A stretch of 30,702 nucleotides of DNA, from positions 1-30,702 of the forward strand of contig DAISYQ010000039.1 of the NCBI GenBank assembly GCA_036825195.1, written 5' to 3'. This DNA comes from UBA2210 sp036825195 (lineage in GTDB: Bacteria; Desulfobacterota; Syntrophia; Syntrophales; UBA2210). Within the stretch, counting starts at the first letter, position 1, and every line of letters begins with the position of its first letter. The translations under genes and the position numbers were made by a program. Shown one piece after another: positions 1 to 7,666 of this stretch. Below the pieces are notes generated by a model. That model ran no database searches. It saw only the letters and a program-made list of their open reading frames with translations, and was not told the DNA's origin.

Positions 1-163
1 TTGCCTCCATATGTTTTCTGGATGCTATTTCCGGGACGACCCCACCGTATTTGCTGTGTACATCTATCTGCGAAGCTATGACATTTGACAAGGCTTTCGT
101 ACCGTCTAAAACCACCGATGCCGCAGTCTCGTCACATGAGGATTCTATACCTAATACAAGCAT
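1..163 (-). CDS. tsaD: tRNA threonylcarbamoyladenosine biosynthesis protein TsaD (partial, 5' end only)
   Basis: Only the first 54 codons lie in the window; the gene runs off the left edge. Translation of the minus strand starts MLVLGIESSCDETAAS, the hallmark N-terminus of the TsaD/Kae1/YgjD family, an ASKHA-fold ATPase. A second family motif follows at about residues 40-50 (GGVVPEIASRKH). TsaD transfers the threonylcarbamoyl group to A37 of ANN-reading tRNAs, working with TsaB and TsaE in the cytoplasm. The ATG at 163-161 is preceded by GGAGG about three bases upstream on the same strand. The gene is divergent from nadB, so 164-290 should hold both promoters. Family assignment is secure from the motif; nothing can be said about the rest of the protein. 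Confidence 0.95.
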   Translation of the reverse strand, partial: MLVLGIESSCDETAASVVLDGTKALSNVIASQIDVHSKYGGVVPEIASRKHMEA

Positions 164-214
164 CCTGCCTCCGTAAAAACCATGTCTCTTATTTAATGTG
201 GACATGTCTTGATT

Positions 215-248
215 TTGAACTTGAAACTTGCTATCGAAGGGATATATA
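215..248 (+). promoter_or_regulatory. candidate sigma70 promoter for the nadB-gcv-lipA operon
   Basis: TTGAAA (221-226) and TATATA (243-248) are separated by 16 bases, about 43 bases upstream of the nadB ATG. A second TTGAAC directly precedes it (215-220). A 6-bp inverted repeat CATGTC/GACATG lies just upstream (181-186 and 201-206). Assigned by consensus match only; the intergenic region is also expected to contain the divergent tsaD promoter. Confidence 0.4.
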
Positions 249-290
249 GGAAAGCATGTTATTTGTAAATATAAATCAGGATTATAGAAA

Positions 291-1910
291 ATGGAGAAAG
301 AGTACGATTTTCTTGTACTGGGAAGCGGCATAGCCGGTCTGTCTTTTGCCATAAAGGCGGCAAACTTGGGGTCCGTTGCCGTTGTTACAAAGAAGAGTAA
401 GGTCGAATCAAATACAAACTATGCGCAGGGAGGCATCGCCGCCGTAACGGATGATGATGACAGCTTTGAATCTCATATAACCGATACCTTGAAAAGTGGG
501 GCAGGATTGTGCCGGGAAGATGTGGTGCAATTTGTTGTAACGGAAGGCCCCGAAAGGATAAAGGAGCTTATTGAATGGGGTGTCAACTTCACGAGGGAGG
601 AAGACAATGCATCCGGCGCCTTTGACCTTGGAAGAGAGGGCGGCCATAGCCGCAGACGGGTCCTTCACGCTGAAGATCTGACAGGTAGGGAGATAGAGCG
701 AGCCCTTATCGAGAAGGTTGCCTCAAAGAAAAATATTAAAATCTACGAGAACTTCTTTTCGATTGATCTCATCTGCAGGTCAAAACTTACCGGCCATAAC
801 GAAAAAGAAGACAGGTGTCTCGGAGCGTATGTCCTTGATGTGGACAAAAATGTCGTCCATACCTTCAGAGCAAAATTCGTCATACTCGCAACCGGAGGGT
901 CAGGAAAGGTGTACCTGATTACCACAAATCCCGATATCGCCACGGGGGACGGCGTTGCCATGGCATACAGGGCCGGTGCAGAGACGGCAAATATGGAATT
1001 CATGCAGTTTCATCCCACCTGCCTGTATCACCCCGATGCGAAATCCTTTCTCATAAGCGAAGCTGTGAGGGGTGAAGGGGCGATCCTGAGGCTCAAAGAC
1101 GGTACTCCATTTATGGAGAAGTATCATCCCATGGGCGCGCTGGCTCCTCGTGATGTGGTTGCCAAGGCGATAGACACCGAATTGAAAAAATCGGGGGATG
1201 AATACGTCCTCCTTGATATCTCGCACAAAGACAGGGATTTTCTCATGAAGAGGTTCCCTTATATTTACAGCTGCTGTCTCGAATTCAATATCGATATGGC
1301 CGTCGATCCCATACCGGTTGTTCCCGCGGCTCATTATCAGTGTGGGGGTGTGCTGGTCAATCCTTCCGGTCAAACCAGCATTGATCGTCTCTTCGCCTTG
1401 GGGGAAGTTGCCTGTACCGGTCTCCATGGTGCGAATCGACTTGCAAGCAATTCCCTTCTGGAGGCCGTCGTGTTTGCCGACAGGGCTTTCATGAAGATCA
1501 AGGAGCTTCTGTCGGGGGTGGAGAAAGAGTCTCTTCAGATCCCTCCGTGGGACCCGAAAGGTGCGACCGAGAGTGACGAATCGATTGTCGTCTCTCACAA
1601 CTGGGATGAAATCAGGATGTGCATGTGGAACTACGTAGGTATCGTACGGTCTGACAAGAGGCTGGACCGTGCGAAAAGACGGATTGATATGATAGCCAAA
1701 GAGATAGATGAGTACTACCATAATTTCACCATTACAACCAATCTGCTCGAACTGCGCAACATAGCCACGGTAGCAGGTGCCATTATAAAGTGTGCACGCC
1801 TCAGGAAAGAGAGCAGAGGTCTCCACTACAATCTCGATTATCCTGAGAGGGATGATGCCAACTGTTTGAGAGATACCGTCGTAACAAAGACTTTTGAAAT
1901 GGGTGGTTGA
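291..1910 (+). CDS. nadB: L-aspartate oxidase NadB
   Basis: NadB oxidises L-aspartate to iminoaspartate, the first step of de novo NAD synthesis; NadA then condenses it with dihydroxyacetone phosphate. The 539 residues match the usual family length. The N-terminus carries the FAD dinucleotide-binding motif (LVLGSGIAGLSFA, residues 8-20), followed by the flavoprotein signature NYAQGGIAAV near residue 43. Further on are HSRRRVLHAEDLTG, EFMQFHPTCLYHP and, near the C-terminus of the FAD domain, the flavin-contacting segment NRLASNSLLEAVVF; a C-terminal helical domain follows. These features distinguish it from the related fumarate reductase and succinate dehydrogenase flavoproteins, which normally sit beside iron-sulfur subunits that are absent here. 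In anaerobes fumarate is the likely electron acceptor (known for the family). The gene is first in a tight plus-strand run: its stop is only three bases before gcvT. nadA and nadC are not in the window. Confidence 0.95.
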   Translation: MEKEYDFLVLGSGIAGLSFAIKAANLGSVAVVTKKSKVESNTNYAQGGIAAVTDDDDSFESHITDTLKSGAGLCREDVVQFVVTEGPERIKELIEWGVNFTREEDNASGAFDLGREGGHSRRRVLHAEDLTGREIERALIEKVASKKNIKIYENFFSIDLICRSKLTGHNEKEDRCLGAYVLDVDKNVVHTFRAKFVILATGGSGKVYLITTNPDIATGDGVAMAYRAGAETANMEFMQFHPTCLYHPDAKSFLISEAVRGEGAILRLKDGTPFMEKYHPMGALAPRDVVAKAIDTELKKSGDEYVLLDISHKDRDFLMKRFPYIYSCCLEFNIDMAVDPIPVVPAAHYQCGGVLVNPSGQTSIDRLFALGEVACTGLHGANRLASNSLLEAVVFADRAFMKIKELLSGVEKESLQIPPWDPKGATESDESIVVSHNWDEIRMCMWNYVGIVRSDKRLDRAKRRIDMIAKEIDEYYHNFTITTNLLELRNIATVAGAIIKCARLRKESRGLHYNLDYPERDDANCLRDTVVTKTFEMGG

Positions 1911-1913
1911 ATT

Positions 1914-3191
1914 ATGAATGAAGCAACCATAAAACAGACTCCTCTACACGACTGGCATCTTGAACATGGCGCAAATATGGCAGTATTCGGCGGATACGAG
2001 ATGCCCATGTGGTATACATCCGGGACGAAGCGAGAACATCTTGCGGTCCTCACGGGCGCCGGAATGTTTGATACAAGCCATATGGCCGTAGTTATGGTTG
2101 AAGGTCCGAGCGCTCTAACCCTCCTCCAGACCTGTTTCACCAAGGATCTGGATGCATGTCTGGGGAGGGATAAGACACCTCTTGTGCCGGGAAGGTGTGC
2201 CTATGGTGTCTTTCTAAACGATCTGGGTCATGTCAGAGACGATGCCATTGTTTCGCACGTGTCGCCGGAGATGTACATGATCGTCGTGAATTCCGGTATG
2301 GGCGGACAGATTACCCGACATTTGAAAGATAAAGCTGGAATGTCGGATGTTTCGATCCGCGATCTTACCGACGGTATCGGAAAGATGGACATCCAGGGAC
2401 CCATGTCCGCAAAGGTGTTGACGAAGATGCTGAAAGACCCCGAAACGGTATTTGACGGGATGGTCTGTTTCAGCTTTAAGGGATTCTTCGATAACGATTC
2501 TCCACTTGCTGATACCGTGCGGCTTTTGGACGGTACACCCGTCATGCTGTCACGCACCGGCTACACCGGCGAGTTCGGCTTTGAGCTGTACACGAATCCC
2601 GGTGATCTCGAGCATGTATGGGAGATGGCTCTGGAAGCGGGAAAGGATTTCGGTCTTGAGATATGCGGTCTCGCTGCACGCGATTCGCTAAGAACCGGAG
2701 CGGTACTTCCCCTGTCCCACCAAGATATCGGATCTTGGCCATTCATCAATAATCCCTGGATCTTTGCCCTCCCCTTTAATGACGATCGAACGGATTTTAC
2801 CAAAAGATTTATCGGCGACGAGGCACTGAAGAACATTAAAGCACCTGAATATACGTATCCCTTTGCGGGTTTCGACCTGCGAAAGGTTTCTCATGGAGAC
2901 TCTACGGTTGTGATAGACACCGACGGAGCGGAAATCGGCGTTGTCCTGACCTGTGTAACCGACATGGCCATAGACCGGGTTGAGGGGAGGGTATACAGTA
3001 TAGCCAGCCCGGACAAACCGGATGGATTCAACCCGAGAGGACTATCCTGCGGATTTGTCAGGGTAATGAAAAAGCTGTCCAACGGGGACACCGTGGGACT
3101 CAAAGACGGCAGGCGTACCATACAAGCGGTAATCATGGATGACATACGACCCGCCCGTACAGCACGCAGGGCAATAAAGAACATGCTGTAG
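1914..3191 (+). CDS. gcvT: aminomethyltransferase (glycine cleavage system T-protein), divergent subtype
   Basis: The T-protein takes the aminomethyl group from lipoylated GcvH, releases ammonia and passes the methylene to tetrahydrofolate. The 425-residue protein has the family fold: FDTSHMAVVMVEG near residue 52, the conserved Asp region GHVRDDAIVSH near 105, and TGYTGEFGFELY near 214. The later family motif, normally ARDTLRLEAGMPLYG, here reads ARDSLRTGAVLPLSHQD (from R256), so the usual LEAG acid is missing and an extra SWPFINNPW segment follows. It is longer than typical GcvT (about 360-370). Its position immediately before gcvH, gcvPA and gcvPB supports the glycine cleavage role. The ATG lies three bases after the nadB stop, with a GGGTGG element overlapping the nadB end. 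A related folate-dependent aminomethyltransferase of other specificity is possible but less likely. Confidence 0.88.
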   Translation: MNEATIKQTPLHDWHLEHGANMAVFGGYEMPMWYTSGTKREHLAVLTGAGMFDTSHMAVVMVEGPSALTLLQTCFTKDLDACLGRDKTPLVPGRCAYGVFLNDLGHVRDDAIVSHVSPEMYMIVVNSGMGGQITRHLKDKAGMSDVSIRDLTDGIGKMDIQGPMSAKVLTKMLKDPETVFDGMVCFSFKGFFDNDSPLADTVRLLDGTPVMLSRTGYTGEFGFELYTNPGDLEHVWEMALEAGKDFGLEICGLAARDSLRTGAVLPLSHQDIGSWPFINNPWIFALPFNDDRTDFTKRFIGDEALKNIKAPEYTYPFAGFDLRKVSHGDSTVVIDTDGAEIGVVLTCVTDMAIDRVEGRVYSIASPDKPDGFNPRGLSCGFVRVMKKLSNGDTVGLKDGRRTIQAVIMDDIRPARTARRAIKNML

Positions 3192-3312
3192 ACCAGTCCT
3201 AAGAAAGATTCGGACAGAACAAAGAACAACGTAATATAGAAGATTTTGTTTATGGTACATATTTATACTTTTCTGAATTCATGCAAAATATTTTGAAGGA
3301 GGGACCAAGACT

Positions 3313-3717
3313 ATGAAGGATATTGAAGAATTATTTCTACCGGATGATGTGCGCTATACTGAAACGCATGAATGGGTCAGGGATGATGACGGCAGCGTGC
3401 TGATAGGAATCAATGATTACGCACAGGATCAACTGGGTGATATAGTATTTGTGGAGCTTCCAGAGGTTGGTGCCATCTTTGAGAAGGGGGAAGAATTCGG
3501 CACGCTGGAATCGGTGAAGGCCGTTTCGGAGATCAATATGCCGGTATCGGGAGAAGTCATAGCGGTCAACGAAGCTCTCGAGCAGACTCCTGAGCTGATA
3601 AACCAGGAACCGTATAATGACGGCTGGATAATAGAGGTAAGGCTTGACGATCCGGATGAGATGCAGACTCTCATGTCCAGCAGCGAATATCTTGAAATGC
3701 TGAAGGGAGAGGGATAA
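3313..3717 (+). CDS. gcvH: glycine cleavage system H-protein (lipoyl carrier)
   Basis: GcvH is the small lipoyl-bearing shuttle that carries the aminomethyl intermediate between P-, T- and L-proteins. The 134 residues are normal for the family. The lipoylation site is clear: GTLESVKAVSEI, with K69 as the modified lysine. The N-terminus has the family signature YTETHEWV (residues 15-22). A strong ribosome binding site GGAGGG precedes the ATG. A 121-base gap separates it from gcvT, the largest break in this operon, so an internal promoter is possible, but I saw no convincing one and no glycine riboswitch. Its stop is followed after one base by gcvPA. LipA, which inserts the sulfurs into this protein's octanoyl-lysine, is encoded three genes downstream; no octanoyl or lipoyl transferase gene is visible here. 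Confidence 0.97.
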   Translation: MKDIEELFLPDDVRYTETHEWVRDDDGSVLIGINDYAQDQLGDIVFVELPEVGAIFEKGEEFGTLESVKAVSEINMPVSGEVIAVNEALEQTPELINQEPYNDGWIIEVRLDDPDEMQTLMSSSEYLEMLKGEG

Positions 3718-3718
3718 G

Positions 3719-5050
3719 ATGCGCTACCTGCCTCACACCGAAGATGATATAAACTCGATGTTGGATGCGGTGGGTGCGGAGCATATGGATGATCTCTTTT
3801 CCATGATCCCCGCCGGCTGCAAGATGGAAGGCAGCTTGGACCTCCCGGAGGCAATGACGGAATGGGAACTCAATACCTTCATGGACGGTCTTTCGGTGAA
3901 GATGGCAACCTCTCCGTCATACAAAATATTCGTCGGTGCGGGGAGCTACAATCACTATATCCCCGAATCGATATCGTATCTTCTCGGCCGATCAGAATTC
4001 TCGACGGCCTACACGCCGTATCAGCCTGAGATAAGTCAGGGAACCCTTCAGGCGATCTATGAATACCAGACACTGGTAACCCGCTTGCTCGGCATGGAGG
4101 TGGCGAACGCCTCTATGTATGATGGGGCATCCGCCTTGGCAGAAGCACTCCTGATGGCCATCCGCATAACAAAGCGGAGAAGGGTTGCCATATCGCGCCT
4201 TATTCATCCCTACTTTCGTGATGCCATCCGAACCTATTTGACTCCCGGTAATTATGAGATTGTAGAGCTACCCTATCTCGAAAACGGGAGAACAGATATC
4301 ACCGGTGTGGCAGACATGGAGAATCTCGCGGCTGTGGCTATCCAGTCTCCCAACTTTTTGGGGTGCATGGAAGATCTTTCTTCGGTTGAAAAACCTGTCC
4401 ACGAAACGGGAGCCCTTTTTGTTCTTTCTTTCACAGAGCCTCTGGCCTACGGACTCTTTAAGAATCCTGGCTGTCAGGGAGCGGATATCGCTTGTGGAGA
4501 AGCACAGAGTTTCGGTATCCCTCAATCTTTCGGTGGACCATGTCTGGGGATGTTCTCCTGCCGGATGAAGCATGTACGCAATATGCCGGGCCGTCTTGTA
4601 GGAAAAACCACGGATGTGGATGGCCGCCCCGGCTTTGTACTGACACTGGCAACGAGAGAACAGCATATACGCCGTGAAAAGGCGACTTCCAATATCTGCA
4701 CGAACAACAGCCTGTGTGCATTGGCATCCGCCATGTACATGGCCTCAGTAGGTGGAACCGGTATCCGTGAGTTGGCCTCGCTTAACCGCGATAAGGCGGA
4801 ATATCTCAAACGGGGATTAAGGGATGCGGGATTGAAGATCCCCTTTGCCAGCCCAACATTCAATGAATTTGTAGTGGAATTCGGAAAGGGTTTTAAAGAC
4901 ACCTATGCTGCGTTGTTCAAAAAAAGGATCGTGGCGGGGATTCCGCTCGCCGGCTGGTATCCGGAACTTTCCGGCCATTACCTATTATGTGTAACTGAGA
5001 CCACGGGCAGGGAAGATATGGACGCTTTGATAGAGGAGGTACAATCATGA
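3719..5050 (+). CDS. gcvPA: glycine dehydrogenase (decarboxylating) subunit 1, P-protein alpha
   Basis: This is one half of the two-subunit glycine decarboxylase, which with GcvPB decarboxylates glycine and loads the aminomethyl group onto GcvH. The 443 residues fit the split form; organisms such as E. coli have one fused polypeptide of about 950. Conserved blocks include FVGAGSYNHYIPESI (near residue 70), EFSTAYTPYQPEISQGTLQ and ANASMYDGASALAEA. The subunit lacks the PLP lysine, which is in GcvPB, as expected for a heterotetramer. A GGAGAGGG ribosome binding site lies inside the end of gcvH, one base gap away, and the gene overlaps gcvPB by four bases (ATGA), indicating translational coupling of the two subunits. 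Confidence 0.96.
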   Translation: MRYLPHTEDDINSMLDAVGAEHMDDLFSMIPAGCKMEGSLDLPEAMTEWELNTFMDGLSVKMATSPSYKIFVGAGSYNHYIPESISYLLGRSEFSTAYTPYQPEISQGTLQAIYEYQTLVTRLLGMEVANASMYDGASALAEALLMAIRITKRRRVAISRLIHPYFRDAIRTYLTPGNYEIVELPYLENGRTDITGVADMENLAAVAIQSPNFLGCMEDLSSVEKPVHETGALFVLSFTEPLAYGLFKNPGCQGADIACGEAQSFGIPQSFGGPCLGMFSCRMKHVRNMPGRLVGKTTDVDGRPGFVLTLATREQHIRREKATSNICTNNSLCALASAMYMASVGGTGIRELASLNRDKAEYLKRGLRDAGLKIPFASPTFNEFVVEFGKGFKDTYAALFKKRIVAGIPLAGWYPELSGHYLLCVTETTGREDMDALIEEVQS

Positions 5051-6504
5051 AAGAGTCGCAGGGGGCCTCCGGTCTGATACTCAATGAACCGCTGCTGTTG
5101 GAGAGGGGGAAAAAGGGAAGGTGCGGATTCTCCATGCCCCGAAGGGATGTTGTCCCCTCCCCTCTCGACGAAGAACTTGCCGGTGATGGACCGGATTTTC
5201 CCGATCTCTCCGAGGTGGACGTTGTACGCCATTACACACGGCTGTCACAATGGAATTTCGGTGTCGATACCGGTATGTATCCGCTCGGTTCGTGTACCAT
5301 GAAGTATAATCCCAAGATCAATGAGAGAGAGGCATCGGTTCCGGGATTTTCCGGCGCCCATCCCCTGCTCCCAATGGAACTTTCTCAGGGCGTTCTTGAA
5401 CTGATGTACCGTCTTGAACTGTATCTCGCCGAGATAACGGGGATGGATGCCGTTACGCTTCAACCAGCAGCGGGAGCGCAGGGAGAATTGACCGGCATGT
5501 TGCTCATGGACGCCTATCATAAAAGCAGAGGTCAGCAACGTTCAAAGATTATCGTTCCAGATACAGCCCATGGAACCAATCCCGCAAGCGCCGCCCTCTG
5601 CGGTTTCCGTCCAATAGCGGTACCATCGGACAAAAACGGGATCATCGCAGTAGAAACCATAGCCGCTGTCATGGATGAAGACACGGCCGGTATCATGATT
5701 ACCAATCCGAACACGCTGGGGCTTTTTGAAGAGAATATCACGGAAATCGCGGAAATTGTCCATGCAAAAGGAGGGCTGGTCTATGGTGATGGCGCAAACA
5801 TGAACGCTCTCATGGGAATAGTACAGATGGGAAAGATAGGATTCGATGTCATTCATCTGAACCTCCACAAGACCTTTTCAGCGCCCCATGGAGGGGGAGG
5901 ACCCGGTTCGGGGCCGGTGTGTGTAAAAAACATTCTGGAACCATTCCTTCCCGTTCCTCGAATTATACAAACGGGAGATGAATACCGGCTGTCGGGGGAT
6001 TTCCCTAAATCCATAGGAAAGGTACAGGCATTTTACGGAAACATTGGTGTCATGATCAAGGCCTGCAGTTATATTCTGAGTATGGGGGGTAAGGGTCTGA
6101 AGAAGGCAAGTCAGCTTGCCGTCCTTAACGCCAATTACATAAAGGAACACCTTAAGGGATCGCTGCATCTGGCCTATGAAAGGCCCTGTATGCACGAATG
6201 CGTTTTCTCCGACAAACTGCAGGAAACCGAAAAGATTACCACACTGGATATGGCCAAGCGTCTTATGGATTATGGTTTTCATCCGCCAACCATCTATTTC
6301 CCTCTCGTGGTGCACGGCGCCATGATGATTGAACCTACGGAAACGGAATCAAAGGAGGATATAGACCGATTCATAGATGCACTCAAGACTATCGTGGATG
6401 AAGCAAGAAAAACCCCGGACCTTCTGAGAAGGGCGCCAACCAGGCCGAAATTACGCAGGCTGGACGAGACGGCTGCGGCAAGAAATCCCCGCCTCACGGG
6501 ATAA
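5047..6504 (+). CDS. gcvPB: glycine dehydrogenase (decarboxylating) subunit 2, P-protein beta (PLP subunit)
   Basis: This is the catalytic, PLP-carrying half of the split P-protein. The 485 residues match the family. The PLP Schiff-base lysine is K275 in the motif LNLHKTFSAPHGGGGPG. Other conserved stretches are GMYPLGSCTMKYNPK (near residue 77), VPDTAHGTNPASA and VYGDGANMNALMG. The start overlaps the gcvPA stop as ATGA with a good AGGAGG upstream, so the two subunits should be made in equal amounts. lipA begins four bases after the stop. With gcvT, gcvH and lpdA in the window, every polypeptide of the glycine cleavage complex is accounted for. Confidence 0.97.
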   Translation: MKESQGASGLILNEPLLLERGKKGRCGFSMPRRDVVPSPLDEELAGDGPDFPDLSEVDVVRHYTRLSQWNFGVDTGMYPLGSCTMKYNPKINEREASVPGFSGAHPLLPMELSQGVLELMYRLELYLAEITGMDAVTLQPAAGAQGELTGMLLMDAYHKSRGQQRSKIIVPDTAHGTNPASAALCGFRPIAVPSDKNGIIAVETIAAVMDEDTAGIMITNPNTLGLFEENITEIAEIVHAKGGLVYGDGANMNALMGIVQMGKIGFDVIHLNLHKTFSAPHGGGGPGSGPVCVKNILEPFLPVPRIIQTGDEYRLSGDFPKSIGKVQAFYGNIGVMIKACSYILSMGGKGLKKASQLAVLNANYIKEHLKGSLHLAYERPCMHECVFSDKLQETEKITTLDMAKRLMDYGFHPPTIYFPLVVHGAMMIEPTETESKEDIDRFIDALKTIVDEARKTPDLLRRAPTRPKLRRLDETAAARNPRLTG

Positions 6505-6508
6505 CCGC

Positions 6509-7408
6509 ATGAACAATAAAACGCAGACTCGTTCACAAAAGCCTTCGTGGCTCAAGAGAAGTCTTCCAAAGGAACCGTATTATCAGGCTGTCAGGACACT
6601 CCTCAAAGAAAGCCGGCTCCATACCGTCTGTGAGGAGGCACTGTGTCCGAATATATGGGAATGCTTTTCTCATGGCACCGCAACCTTTCTTATTATGGGG
6701 TCGTTGTGCACACGAGGATGCCGTTTTTGCGCCATGTCCCGTGGGAATCCTTACCCGCCCGATCCTGAAGAACCAGCCCGGGTTGCCAAGACAGCCAAGC
6801 GGATGGGGCTCAGGCATATCGTCGTAACGTCTGTGACGAGAGATGATCTCCCCGATGGCGGGGCCTCGTTCTTTTCCGATACAATAATACTCATTCGCAG
6901 AGATGTCCCTAATGCACGCGTAGAAGTATTGATACCCGACTTTCGGGGGGATGCACGGGCGCTTGCTTCAGTCGTCAGGAGCCGTCCCGATGTTTTAAAC
7001 CACAATATAGAGACGGTTCCCCGTCTCTATCCTGCGGTAAGACCCGATTCATCGTACCGATGTTCGCTTTCGCTCATGGAGCGGGTAAAGAAAGATGTCC
7101 CGTCCATGCCGGTGAAATCGGGAATTATGTTAGGGCTCGGGGAAACATCGGAGGAGATCAGGCAGACACTGCGTGACCTTGCCGATGCCGGGTGCGATAT
7201 CCTAACAATAGGGCAATACCTGCAACCGTCGGAGGCAAATATGCCGGTGGAACGGTTCGTACCTCCTGATGAATTTGATGCATGGCAGGTGGAGGCTCTC
7301 GATATGGGCTTTTCAGGTGTTGTCAGCGGACCCCTCGTACGGAGTTCATATCACGCCGGTGAACTCTACGGAACAGTAGTAACTGTCGGAGATAACGATG
7401 GAATGTAG
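6509..7408 (+). CDS. lipA: lipoyl synthase LipA (radical SAM)
   Basis: LipA inserts two sulfur atoms into octanoyl-lysine of lipoyl-domain proteins, here most obviously GcvH. The 299 residues are standard. Both iron-sulfur sites are visible: the auxiliary cluster motif CX4CX5C (C41, C46, C52), whose cluster is consumed as the sulfur donor, and the radical SAM CX3CX2C (C67, C71, C74, within CTRGCRFC). The C-terminal RSSYHAGE supplies the conserved serine ligand of the auxiliary cluster. The gene sits four bases after gcvPB and overlaps the following small cysteine-rich gene by 11 bases. Co-location with gcv genes suggests that lipoylation of GcvH is the main need served. No lipB or lplA gene is seen in the window, so octanoyl transfer must be encoded elsewhere. 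Confidence 0.97.
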   Translation: MNNKTQTRSQKPSWLKRSLPKEPYYQAVRTLLKESRLHTVCEEALCPNIWECFSHGTATFLIMGSLCTRGCRFCAMSRGNPYPPDPEEPARVAKTAKRMGLRHIVVTSVTRDDLPDGGASFFSDTIILIRRDVPNARVEVLIPDFRGDARALASVVRSRPDVLNHNIETVPRLYPAVRPDSSYRCSLSLMERVKKDVPSMPVKSGIMLGLGETSEEIRQTLRDLADAGCDILTIGQYLQPSEANMPVERFVPPDEFDAWQVEALDMGFSGVVSGPLVRSSYHAGELYGTVVTVGDNDGM

Positions 7409-7601
7409 AAAAGAAAAGAATCTGGAGTGGTGCAATTGCACCTATGAACCGTGTAGTCGTAAAGGAACGTGTTGTGACTGCGTGCAGTTTCATCTAAAGA
7501 TGCGAGAACTTCCCGCCTGCTGTTTCGACAAGGCGGCAGAGCGTACCTACGACCGGTCTTTTGAACACTTTGCACGGCTGGTCATGGAAAAGAGGGTCTG
7601 A
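7398..7601 (+). CDS. small cysteine-rich protein, resembles the DUF6485 family
   Basis: This 67-residue protein of unknown function contains nine cysteines (positions 3, 12, 14, 19, 25, 26, 28, 41, 42), arranged as CNC, a CX5CCXC block and a CC pair; the last 25 residues are cysteine-free and probably helical. It resembles short proteins catalogued as DUF6485 in anaerobic bacteria; that match is from memory. The start overlaps the end of lipA by 11 bases, and a GGAG ribosome binding site lies inside lipA, so it is translationally coupled to it. There is no signal peptide or membrane segment. Cysteine spacing suggests metal or iron-sulfur binding, but no standard ferredoxin or rubredoxin motif is present. 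A link to LipA, for example in cluster repair, is only an inference from position. Confidence 0.8.
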   Translation: MECRKEKNLEWCNCTYEPCSRKGTCCDCVQFHLKMRELPACCFDKAAERTYDRSFEHFARLVMEKRV

Positions 7602-7666
7602 TGGTCGCGGGAGACGTAAAGGAGACCTTCCTTCTTCCCCGTTCTTTCATTGAGAATTACCCTGCA

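Noticed and set aside
900..1826. 308-residue open frame antisense to nadB
   Set aside because: Lies wholly within nadB, whose motifs are intact; the antisense translation shows no recognisable domain and is explained by codon bias of the real gene.
3192..3312. glycine riboswitch or promoter in the gcvT-gcvH gap
   Set aside because: No tandem glycine aptamer features and no properly spaced -35/-10 pair; only a 4-bp imperfect inverted repeat.
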